Below the pieces are notes generated by a model that was not told the origin of the DNA, did no database searches, and saw only the letters and a list, made by a program, of their open reading frames with translations. Of a stretch of DNA of 22,139 nucleotides, positions 13,707-20,273 are shown one piece after another (the stretch's first letter is position 1; each line of letters begins with the position of its first letter). The stretch lies in contig CAJTVE010000054.1 of NCBI GenBank assembly GCA_910579655.1, positions 1 to 22,139 on the forward strand. The letters run 5' to 3'. The translations under genes and the position numbers were made by a program. Origin of the DNA: an uncultured Allobaculum sp. GTDB lineage: Bacteria; Bacillota_I; Bacilli_A; Erysipelotrichales; Erysipelotrichaceae.

Positions 13707-13930
13707 CACTTTCTCGTCCTTCCTTTATCTACGCCATACTCCAGCTTTTCGTCCGATTTTCCCATTTCTTTTTCAAAGATTAGGTGTGTTTCTTGAGTGA
13801 TCCTTTGACTCTCTTCTTATCCTCCAGTCAGAAAGTGAATCCGACACGAAAGAATGACATCAGATCATCCATAATCATCAATAATAATCCATAATATAGG
13901 AAGATCGCTTTTTCTGTTTATCTCTTCCAT

Positions 13931-13969
13931 ATTAATAAATGCCATTAATAAATGCCGTTGATAGATGCC
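13931..13969. repeat. Three tandem AT-rich 13-mers (candidate unwinding element)
   Basis: ATTAATAAATGCC is at 13931–13943 and 13944–13956, and the diverged GTTGATAGATGCC at 13957–13969. A DnaA-like box AGTGGATAA follows at 13986–13994. Three 13-mers beside DnaA boxes recall the E. coli origin design, though the sequence differs. Confidence 0.65.
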
Positions 13970-14076
13970 AAACTTTGCAGATCTAAGTGGATAAAACGAA
14001 GTGGGAGCAAAAGAAGAAACACAAAAGCAGGATCAGAACATCCAATCCCCAATTCAATCCCCCATCCAGCAGGGGA

Positions 14077-14114
14077 TGGGGATAAGTTGTGGATAAACAA
14101 AAACAGGGGGATAA
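14077..14114 (-). promoter_or_regulatory. DnaA box cluster downstream of dnaA
   Basis: Three boxes in the same orientation lie within 38 nt: TGGGGATAA (14077–14085, one mismatch), TGTGGATAA (14088–14096, perfect) and GGGGGATAA (14106–14114, two mismatches). Confidence 0.8.
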
Positions 14115-14258
14115 CTTTCCCAAAGGCCCAGATCAGAAAGTCTGGTCAGCCAGATCGCACTCAATCCAGCTGTATCCCCAAAGATGGGGGAAAGCAAGGG
14201 AAGAAAAGCAGGTTTCAATCAGGCCAAGAGCTTTTTTGGCTTGCCAAATCCCCCAAAT

Positions 14259-14276
14259 TCGGTGGATATCCACCGA
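14259..14276. repeat. Perfect 18-bp palindrome downstream of dnaA
   Basis: TCGGTGGATATCCACCGA has perfect two-fold symmetry and contains two overlapping GGTGGATA half-sites that resemble DnaA boxes. It lies 54 nt past the dnaA stop. No T tract follows on either strand, so it is not a typical terminator. Confidence 0.75.
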
Positions 14277-14329
14277 TGATTTTGCAGTTACCCACATTCA
14301 ACGTTGCAGATCATCAAATCGATCTGCAA

Positions 14330-15685
14330 TCAGCCATTGATTTTTCGTTTGATGGTTTCCACAGCGTCTTTCCAGGCACTGTCGTTTTGAATCATTTTGC
14401 GGCATCGAGAGCAGTTGGAAGAAATCGTGGTGTGATCTCGACCACCCATCTGGACTCCAATTTCCGCATAGGACATTTTCAACATGTCACGCATCAGATA
14501 GATACAGATCTGTCTAGCCTGGGTGATTTTTTTCTGGCGGCTTTTTCCTTCCAGATCCTGATAGGAAAGACCATAGAAACGAATCACCGCTTTTTTAATG
14601 CTTTTTGCATCGAGTTCTTCAGGCTCAGCCAGCATCGGTTCATCCTTTAAAACCCCCATCGCAAACTTCATGGAGATGCATGGTGGATTAAATAAGGTGG
14701 CATTGAAAATCAGCCGGTTGAGCACACCTTCGAGCGCGCGGACGTCATCACTGTAACTGCGGGCCAGAAAATCGAGAACATCTTCTTCAATATCAATGAC
14801 ATCTTCATGGCCTTCAATTTTCTTGAGCAGAATCCGTTTGGCCGTTTCCGCCCCTGGCTTGGAAATATTAACAATCAGACCGGAGGAGAACCGGCTGATT
14901 AAACGCCTTGTCAGCGTGGGGATTTCCGAGGGATGAGTATCCGAAGTGAGGATGATCTGTTTTTTCTGGTGGATGAGCTCATTAAATACAGTAAAGAAAA
15001 CTTCCTGGCAGCTTGCTGAGCGCAGGTTTTGAATATCATCGATCAAGAAATAATCACAGTCGAGCAGACAGTCTTTAATGGCATCCACCGAATTGGAGGA
15101 GTCATTGTTTTTGGTGCGCATCGCTTCAAGAAGCAGGCTGACCAGATCACCAGCATACAGGTAAATCACCTTGGACTGTGGTCTTGTGCGGGCCAGCTCG
15201 TTTCCGATGGCATTGAGAATGTGCGTTTTTCCAAGACCGGAGTTTCCATATAAAAGAAGCGGGTTAAACATGCCATAGGTCTTAGGCGTACAGACCGCCT
15301 GACAGGCTGCTAAAGCTTCCTGGTTGCTTGGACCTTTGACAAAGGAATCAAAGGTGTAGGCAGGATCGAAGCCCCGGCCAATCAGGCGGTTTGTTTTTTG
15401 TTTCAGTGCTTCTTCGGGCATCATCTCTTCCATTTCTTTCTGGGAGATGAGAAGGATCTTCAGCGACGACCCCCAGATTTCAGAAAGGGTATCTTGGAAA
15501 AGCTGCAGATTTCCTTTGATCAGGTTGGTGGCGATGACCGTCCGGCAGGAGATATAGGCGTTTCCGCCTTCAATTTTGAACAGCGAGGATTTCTTGATCC
15601 AGGTCATGGCCCCGGCATCAAAGAAGCCGCTTTTTTCGATCAGATCCAGTGTCTGAGTCCAGTATTGAGAGTAAGAAGAATCCAT
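14330..15685 (-). CDS. dnaA: Chromosomal replication initiator protein DnaA
   Basis: DnaA is an AAA+ ATPase that binds DnaA boxes, melts oriC and loads the helicase. It also acts as a transcription factor. The 451-residue product has a short domain I/II (1–105), domain III with YTFDSFVKG, Walker A GNSGLGKT (147–154, usually GxxGLGKT), Walker B LIDDIQ (214–219) and the box VII segment RLISRF with the arginine finger at about 265. Domain IV is the helix-turn-helix with QARQICIYLMRD and GGRDHTT (414–420). I start it at the ATG at 15685, which has AAAGGA eight nucleotides upstream. An in-frame TTG 27 nt earlier would overlap that ribosome binding site. Perfect DnaA boxes at 15780–15870 just upstream suggest autoregulation. 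Confidence 0.97.
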   Translation of the reverse strand: MDSSYSQYWTQTLDLIEKSGFFDAGAMTWIKKSSLFKIEGGNAYISCRTVIATNLIKGNLQLFQDTLSEIWGSSLKILLISQKEMEEMMPEEALKQKTNRLIGRGFDPAYTFDSFVKGPSNQEALAACQAVCTPKTYGMFNPLLLYGNSGLGKTHILNAIGNELARTRPQSKVIYLYAGDLVSLLLEAMRTKNNDSSNSVDAIKDCLLDCDYFLIDDIQNLRSASCQEVFFTVFNELIHQKKQIILTSDTHPSEIPTLTRRLISRFSSGLIVNISKPGAETAKRILLKKIEGHEDVIDIEEDVLDFLARSYSDDVRALEGVLNRLIFNATLFNPPCISMKFAMGVLKDEPMLAEPEELDAKSIKKAVIRFYGLSYQDLEGKSRQKKITQARQICIYLMRDMLKMSYAEIGVQMGGRDHTTISSNCSRCRKMIQNDSAWKDAVETIKRKING

Positions 15686-15779
15686 AAATCTGCATCCTTT
15701 CTTAGATTTCAATTCTACAAGATTTTAACTTGTTTTCGAAGAGTTCTACAGTCGATGGGGGAGAGCGGGGGAAAGAAGA

Positions 15780-15870
15780 TGTGGATAACCCAATTTGAAA
15801 AGTTCTCCACAATGTGGATAACTCATGAAGAACTTGTGACTTACCCCCCTTAAAAACTGAGTTATCCACA
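15780..15870. promoter_or_regulatory. Three perfect DnaA boxes at the dnaA promoter
   Basis: TGTGGATAA at 15780–15788 and 15813–15821 and TTATCCACA at 15862–15870 match the consensus exactly. The first two have one orientation and the third faces them. They lie 95–185 bp upstream of the dnaA start. Confidence 0.92.
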
Positions 15871-16105
15871 TTATCTGCAAGGGTGGTTTCGCGATAGGTT
15901 TCGGCTTAAAGACCACTTATCCCCAATATCCCCATTGGGGAAAACTTTCTGATTTTCAGATCTTGCAGATGCGGGGGATAACATGGGGAAAACGGGCGAT
16001 TTTCGGCAGATTTTTTGGGGATAACTTGCAGAAGTTTTGAAGTCAGTTTGCTTTTTTGGGGAAATCTGGTGGATAACCCGCGGTTTTCCCTCATCGGACT
16101 GGGTG

Positions 16106-16172
16106 GTTGTCTGAAGTCTAGATAAGACGTCTGATAACTTAAAAAATCACCTAAAATTAAACATCAGACAAC
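16106..16172. repeat. Inverted TCAGACAAC pair next to the AT-rich origin segment
   Basis: GTTGTCTGA (16106–16114) and TCAGACAAC (16164–16172) enclose 49 nt that include the palindrome AGACGTCT (16125–16132) and the 14-mer TTAAAAAATCACCT (16139–16152). The same motif and the same 14-mer occur in the gyrA–serS spacer. Confidence 0.65.
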
Positions 16173-16305
16173 ATTGAATTCACACAAAGATGAATTTATA
16201 TTAATGGATAAATAAAGTAAAAAAGCAAATTCCCCTAAACAAATAACTTCGTATTATTAAAATTATTCACATAATTTGGCTAAATATGGTTAGTAAAAGG
16301 ATAAA
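16135..16305. other. AT-rich segment, candidate unwinding region
   Basis: This is the most AT-rich part of the dnaA upstream region, lying between the DnaA-box-dense segment 15780–16076 and the composite repeats at 16556–16740. Direct biochemical melting sites cannot be told from sequence alone. The 13-mer region between dnaA and dnaN is the competing candidate. Confidence 0.4.
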
Positions 16306-16555
16306 GGCCGAAAATCCAGTGGTTTTCATTGGTTTTGACAGTCTAACAGCATCTAAAGGGACTTTCAACTCCCCATTTTGAAGAGATTTGGGGATCGCTT
16401 CTCAACCCCATAAAGGGTGGATTTTTGAAGTGGATAGGGGATAACTGGGGATTCGTGCAAGAATCCAGCTGTCCCCAGAACTTCTTCACTTCCTTCTCCT
16501 GTTTTTTTCATCCTATTTCCTTGACCGCACTTCGTTGTCCTCCTTTCTTTGGGGA

Positions 16556-16740
16556 TATCCACATCAAATGGGGGATAAGTGGGAAACAAAAAGAGAGGTC
16601 CATGAGCAGATTAGAGACAAACCCACTGGGCAGTTCAAATCCAGCGAATGGACGATTTCATTGAGCAGCCAGAGTCAGGAAAAGAGTGGGATGGCAAAGC
16701 CGGAGGAAAATTGAGGTTATCCCCATCAAATGGGGGATAA
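16556..16740. repeat. Duplicated 23-bp composite DnaA-like site
   Basis: Two copies (16556–16578 and 16718–16740) differ at one position. Each starts with TATCC(A/C)CAT, continues CAAAT and ends GGGGGATAA, so each is a pair of facing DnaA-like half-sites. The copies are spaced 162 bp apart centre to centre. Confidence 0.75.
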
Positions 16741-16770
16741 CTTGCAGATCGAAGGTTGGGCAGGATGGAA

Positions 16771-16798
16771 AGAAAAAGAAAAGACGCCTGACGGCGTC
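16771..16798 (-). terminator. Intrinsic terminator downstream of the regulator fragment
   Basis: On the minus strand GACGCC and GGCGTC (16798–16793 with 16788–16783) form a 6-bp stem with a 4-nt loop, followed by TTTTCTTTTTC. It lies 37 nt after the stop of the regulator fragment. Confidence 0.8.
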
Positions 16799-16835
16799 CT
16801 GGTTTCTGTTGAGGAGTGGTAGAAGATGCGGTGGA

Positions 16836-17515
16836 TTACTCAGCGGTCAGGATCTGAATAAATTCCCGCCAGTCATTGGTTTTCAATAAGCGCAAAGTCT
16901 TTTCCACATTAGAAAAAGTATCGATGACTAGATCGAAGACGTTGCGAAAGCGCGGCATATCCTGTTCACGGATTCCGATTAATAAAACAAAGTTTACATA
17001 TCGTCCATTCCAGTGAATGGGGACATCATTGTGCAAGACGGCAATAAATGAAGAGCGCGGGGGCTCAGCCATGCTGTGGGGGATCGCGCAATGATCGGTG
17101 AATGCTGTGCTGGAAATCTGTTCTCTGGCCAACACATCTTCTGTGAAGGTTTCGTCGCAGCATCCAAGATCAGCCGCTTTGCCTGAAAGAAAGCGAATGA
17201 CTGCTTCGGGCGAGTTTCCGGCATCCACATTGCGAAAATAGAGCTGTTCGCGAAAGATCGTCAACAGGAAGGTGATGATCTCCATACGTAAGCGCAGGTG
17301 GTGGATATGATTGATTTCATTGCGGATCGCATGGATATCCTGTCTGGATAGAATCGGATTGACGAAAACCACATTCTTACGGCCAAACGCGAAGGGCGTT
17401 GTGGAGATGATCATCTCGGCTTCATCTACATCATCTGGTGTGATTTCACTAAACGGAGCCTTTTTTAGAAGATGCAGTTCTTCGCCAAACGAATAATGAA
17501 GATCATGAAGCAGCT
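16836..17515 (-). pseudogene. C-terminal remnant of a BglG/LicR-type PTS-controlled regulator
   Basis: The minus-strand frame encodes the end of an EIIB-like domain (from about GEELHLLKKAPFSEITPDDVDEAE... read in pieces, with IISTTPF) followed by a complete EIIA (fructose/mannitol type) domain with the phosphorylated His in AIPHSM. This IIB-then-IIA order is the C-terminal half of LicR/MtlR-type activators. The DNA-binding domains, both PRDs and the IIB P-loop Cys segment are missing. Upstream of about 17515 the frame enters a polyphenylalanine stretch that is antisense to a + strand coding tail, so the gene is cut there. The open frame formally runs to 17627 but has no credible start. LicR-type proteins control beta-glucoside PTS operons, which fits the neighbours. 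The boundary at 17515 is approximate. Confidence 0.75.
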
Positions 17516-17524
17516 GGTCATCAA

Positions 17525-17764
17525 AGCCAAAGAAAAAGAAGAAAAAAACGTCTGCGTGCACTTCGCCGCCAGGCCCGCAAAGAACTGTCTGAAGAAGACC
17601 CAGCGCTTGCCGCTCAGGTGGCTGCAATCGAAGAAAACGAAACGGCAGTGCAAACCAGTGCCGCCTGATCAGAGAAATACGTTACGGATCAACAATCTGA
17701 CGCGCTGGCCGCAAAAGAACTGAATCCAGATCCAACAAATTTAAAATTACAGATTTATCCATAG
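17525..17764 (+). pseudogene. C-terminal coding tail, probably of a PTS EIIC (interrupted)
   Basis: One + strand frame has coding-like codon use: a basic stretch RKRRKKRLRALRRQARKEL, then the acidic/Ala-rich SEEDPALAAQVAAIEENETA, ending at TGA (17666–17668). The same frame reopens and continues SEKYVTDQQSDALAAKELN to TAG at 17762–17764. There is no start codon and no upstream part: the frame closes at a TAA near 17446–17455, inside the antisense regulator fragment. In lic/cel operons the gene before EIIA is EIIC, whose C-terminus can be a charged tail, so EIIC is the best guess from position. The tail itself is not diagnostic. Confidence 0.5.
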
Positions 17765-17820
17765 ACCAATCAAATAGATCGAATAGATCGGATATTGATT
17801 AAACCAAAAACTTATCCACA
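17755..17820 (+). promoter_or_regulatory. DnaA boxes and a 9-bp tandem repeat upstream of the PTS genes
   Basis: TTATCCACA at 17812–17820 is a perfect DnaA box and TTATCCATA at 17755–17763 has one mismatch. Between them AATAGATCG is repeated in tandem (17773–17781, 17782–17790). From 17765 to 17991 I see no clear promoter for the downstream genes. GGAGG at 17858–17862 is followed too closely by a TTG to be a likely start. Confidence 0.65.
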
Positions 17821-17991
17821 ACGTATCCACCAGATCTGCACCTTCAATGTGGATCCAGGAGGATTTTGCCCATTGCATACGAGTGCTCAGCCTGCCAACA
17901 AATATTCCGACAAAGTCAAAGGAATATCATCGATGGATTTATGCACTTGTCATGCCTGTGCAGGCCCAGTTCAGAAAGTAGAGAAAAGAAA

Positions 17992-18330
17992 ATGCAAGAT
18001 ATCAATATGGTTGCCATGCAGGTCATCATGAATGCCTGCAGTGGCCGTGACAAAGTTGACGAAGCGCTTGAAGCAATGGCCGAAAATGATTTCGACCGCG
18101 CTTCCATTCTGTTAGAGGAAGCCGATCAGGATCTGTTAAAAGCCCACGTTGCGCAGACCAGCATGATCCAGTCCCAGGCCGCTGGCAATCACACCGAATA
18201 TTCCCTGTTATTTATTCACGCCCAGGATACCCTGATGACATCCAACTCTGAAATGCGCATCGCCAAAAACGTATTGCCTGTATTTATTAAACAGTCCCAG
18301 ATGATTGAACAGATGAGAAAAGGAGCATAA
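17992..18330 (+). CDS. PTS lactose/cellobiose-family EIIA component
   Basis: EIIA of this family takes phosphate from HPr and passes it to EIIB for sugar uptake with phosphorylation. The 112-residue product is a three-helix trimer-type protein. The active His lies in LLFIHAQDTLMTS, and the family features MNACSGRDKVDEAL at the N-terminus and AQTSMIQSQAAGNHTEYSLL before it are present. I start at the ATG at 17992, which gives the normal length. A longer frame from a TTG at 17866 would add 42 residues that look non-coding. The ribosome binding site is weak (GAGAAAAG). The gene is five nucleotides from the phospho-beta-glucosidase gene, so both are co-transcribed. No intact EIIB or EIIC gene is in the window. 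Confidence 0.92.
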   Translation: MQDINMVAMQVIMNACSGRDKVDEALEAMAENDFDRASILLEEADQDLLKAHVAQTSMIQSQAAGNHTEYSLLFIHAQDTLMTSNSEMRIAKNVLPVFIKQSQMIEQMRKGA

Positions 18331-18335
18331 CGACT

Positions 18336-19889
18336 ATGAGTAAACCATTAAATAAACCATTCCCAGAAGGATTCTTATGGGGCGGCGCAACCGCTGCCAA
18401 TCAGATTGAAGGTGCCTGGAATGAAGGCGGACGTCTGCCTGCTGCCGGTGACTTTGCGATCCATCTGCCAAAAGAAGAACGCTCGAAAATCAATGGCGAA
18501 ATGTACAAAGACGTCAACGTTGAACAGATCGCCCGCATTGAAGCCCATCCGGAAAACTACAATCTTGCCAAACGACGCGGCAATGATTTCTATCATCATT
18601 ACAAAGAAGACATCGCTTTGATGGCTGAAATGGGGTTTACCGTATTCAGAATGTCGATCTCCTGGAGCCGCATTTATCCAAATGGTGAAGACGAAACACC
18701 AAATGAAGAAAGTCTGGCCTTCTATGATGCCGTCTTTGATGAATGCAAGAAATACGGCATTGAACCGCTTGTTACGCTCGACCACTTTGACGTCCCTTTG
18801 GATCTGATCAAGAAATACTCCGGATTCAAGAGTCGTGAAACCATTGATGCATTCGAAAAATACTGCCGCACTGTCTTCACCCGCTACAAAGGGAAAGTCA
18901 AATACTGGCTGACATTCAACGAAATCAACTGCGTTCTCACCAATCCCTATGCCTGCTCTGGCGTATTGCTCAATGATCAGAGTGAAAGAACTTATGAACT
19001 GGTCTACAACGTTTCTCACAACCAGTTTGTGGCTTCCGCAAAAGCGGTAATTGCCGCTCATGAAATCGATCCAGAAATGAAAGTTGGCTGTATGCTGTGC
19101 CGTCTGGAAAACTATGCGGAATCCACAAAACCTGAAGATGTGCTGCAGTGCATGTTCGAAGACCACTTCAACTATTTCTATACAGACGTTCAGGCCAATG
19201 GTGAATATCCATACTATATAGACCGCTTCTTCCATGAGCACAACATCACAATCAACATGGAACCAGGCGATCTGGAAATTCTGAAAAAAGGGGCTGTCGA
19301 CTTTATCTCCATCTCCTACTACATGACTTATGTAGCCCGCTACAAAAATCAGGACATCATCGAACCAACCGGTTCGCTGGTTGCTGTGATCAAAAATGAA
19401 AACCTCGAAATGTCCGAAGCCGGCTGGCCAATTGATCCGGTTGGATTCCGTGTCAGCCTCAACCGCATCTATGACCGTTATAAAAAGCCAATCTTCATTG
19501 CGGAAAATGGCCTTGGCAGTACGGACCATCCAGATGAAAATGGTTATGTTCGTGATGACGACCGCATCGAATACATGGCTGCCCATGTACACGAGATGTG
19601 TCAGGCGATTGAAGATGGTGTTGATGTCTTTGGTTATGCATGGTGGGGGCCAATGGATCTGGTCTCTTCTGGAACCAGCGAAATCTCCAAACGCTATGGC
19701 ATGATCGGTGTCGATGCGGATGACTATGGCAATGGTACCTACAATCGTTTCAAGAAGAAATCCTTCTACTACTACAAGAAACTCATTGCTTCCGGTGGTG
19801 TAGACCTGGAAAACAATATCGGTGATGAACCACTCGATGATTTCACGCTTGGTCATGAGCTGACCATTTACAAACCCGTTCAGGCATAA
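18336..19889 (+). CDS. 6-phospho-beta-glucosidase (GH1)
   Basis: The enzyme hydrolyses the phosphorylated beta-glucosides (such as cellobiose-6-phosphate) delivered by the PTS. The 517-residue product is a little longer than the usual 470–480. It starts with the GH1 signature PFPEGFLWGGATAANQIEG. The acid/base Glu196 lies in TFNEIN and the nucleophile Glu390 in IFIAENGLGS. Near the C-terminus TSEISKRYGMIGVD matches the phosphate-binding Ser-Lys-Tyr motif typical of phospho-glycosidases. AAAGGAGC lies about ten nucleotides before the ATG at 18336, overlapping the end of the EIIA gene. It is paired with EIIA as in lic/bgl operons. The exact substrate (cellobiose, aryl glucosides, lichenan fragments) cannot be told. 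A long frame antisense to it is a shadow. Confidence 0.95.
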   Translation: MSKPLNKPFPEGFLWGGATAANQIEGAWNEGGRLPAAGDFAIHLPKEERSKINGEMYKDVNVEQIARIEAHPENYNLAKRRGNDFYHHYKEDIALMAEMGFTVFRMSISWSRIYPNGEDETPNEESLAFYDAVFDECKKYGIEPLVTLDHFDVPLDLIKKYSGFKSRETIDAFEKYCRTVFTRYKGKVKYWLTFNEINCVLTNPYACSGVLLNDQSERTYELVYNVSHNQFVASAKAVIAAHEIDPEMKVGCMLCRLENYAESTKPEDVLQCMFEDHFNYFYTDVQANGEYPYYIDRFFHEHNITINMEPGDLEILKKGAVDFISISYYMTYVARYKNQDIIEPTGSLVAVIKNENLEMSEAGWPIDPVGFRVSLNRIYDRYKKPIFIAENGLGSTDHPDENGYVRDDDRIEYMAAHVHEMCQAIEDGVDVFGYAWWGPMDLVSSGTSEISKRYGMIGVDADDYGNGTYNRFKKKSFYYYKKLIASGGVDLENNIGDEPLDDFTLGHELTIYKPVQA

Positions 19890-20273
19890 CGATCAACGCG
19901 AATAACGAATAATCAGTACTAAAAAGAGGTTCCAGACATTACTCGCAAGTCATTTTCCATAGAGTTTCAATAGATTCTCAACTCGCTTAGTTCTCGACAG
20001 GTTGGAAATTCCTCCTTTGTTTCATCCCGTTGAATTCTTCATCTCATTGAAAAATTTCCATCCATTCTGTCAAACAAAAAAGCGCCCGCGGGCGCTTTTT
20101 TGTCTATTCAGCACAAACCAGTTTCAAGCTGAAGCAGGAGCAAAGAACAGGTTTGGATCAGGGAGGATACGCGAGAAATTCGCTTGCATTCCTGTCAGTC
20201 TGATTCTGGCCTGGTCTGTTAAAGAGAAAGACGAATGACCCATTTAAAAGAAGATCGATTCGAAAGTCTGGAT
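19890..20273. other. Convergent intergenic region
   Basis: Apart from the perfect terminator at 20074–20103 I see nothing here. The flanking genes converge on it. Confidence 0.7.
20074..20103. terminator. Perfect 30-bp bidirectional terminator
   Basis: The palindrome is exact over 30 bp: A6, then GCGCCCGCGGGCGC (20082–20095), then T6, with CA/TG at the ends. It gives a GC-rich hairpin and a T tract on both strands and serves both the GH1 gene and the GH13 gene. Confidence 0.95.

Larger units (their letters stand above)
13368..14329. other. oriC: Origin lobe between dnaA and dnaN (oriC part 2)
   Basis: This 962-bp gene-free region carries a perfect DnaA box TGTGGATAA (14088–14096), single-mismatch boxes at 13427–13435, 13504–13512, 13986–13994 and 14077–14085, and GGGGGATAA at 14106–14114. 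It also has an AT-rich stretch (about 13862–13969) ending in three 13-mers, a perfect 18-bp palindrome, and G-run clusters (13414–13431 and 13483–13497). In Bacillus subtilis the unwinding element also lies between dnaA and dnaN, so this is a likely melting region. A long + strand frame starting at 13952 runs on antisense to dnaA and is not a gene. Confidence 0.75.
15686..16770. other. oriC: Origin lobe upstream of dnaA (oriC part 1)
   Basis: This gene-free region of about 1.1 kb holds three perfect DnaA boxes (15780–15788, 15813–15821, 15862–15870). One-mismatch boxes lie at 15917–15925, 16016–16024, 16068–16076, 16555–16563 and 16717–16725, with GGGGGATAA-type sites at 15973–15981, 16436–16444, 16570–16578 and 16732–16740. 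An AT-rich stretch runs from about 16135 to 16305, flanked by an inverted TCAGACAAC pair. A 23-bp composite site is duplicated at the far end. Together with the lobe between dnaA and dnaN this makes a bipartite origin of the Bacillus type. Short frames here cross these sites and are not called. Confidence 0.85.

Noticed and set aside
13952..14650. 232-codon + strand frame across oriC and the 3' part of dnaA
   Set aside because: It is antisense to dnaA, has no ribosome binding site and crosses DnaA boxes and the 18-bp palindrome.
16625..16655. tRNA T-loop-like GTTCAAATCC
   Set aside because: The flanking bases do not form a T stem, and no acceptor or anticodon arm fits.
17866..17991. 42-residue N-terminal extension of EIIA with a CxxC pattern
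   Set aside because: The TTG start is too close to the GGAGG, the family starts at the later Met, and the Cys pairs look coincidental.
18375..19856. 493-codon minus-strand frame
   Set aside because: It is the antisense shadow of the 6-phospho-beta-glucosidase gene, whose catalytic motifs are intact on the + strand.
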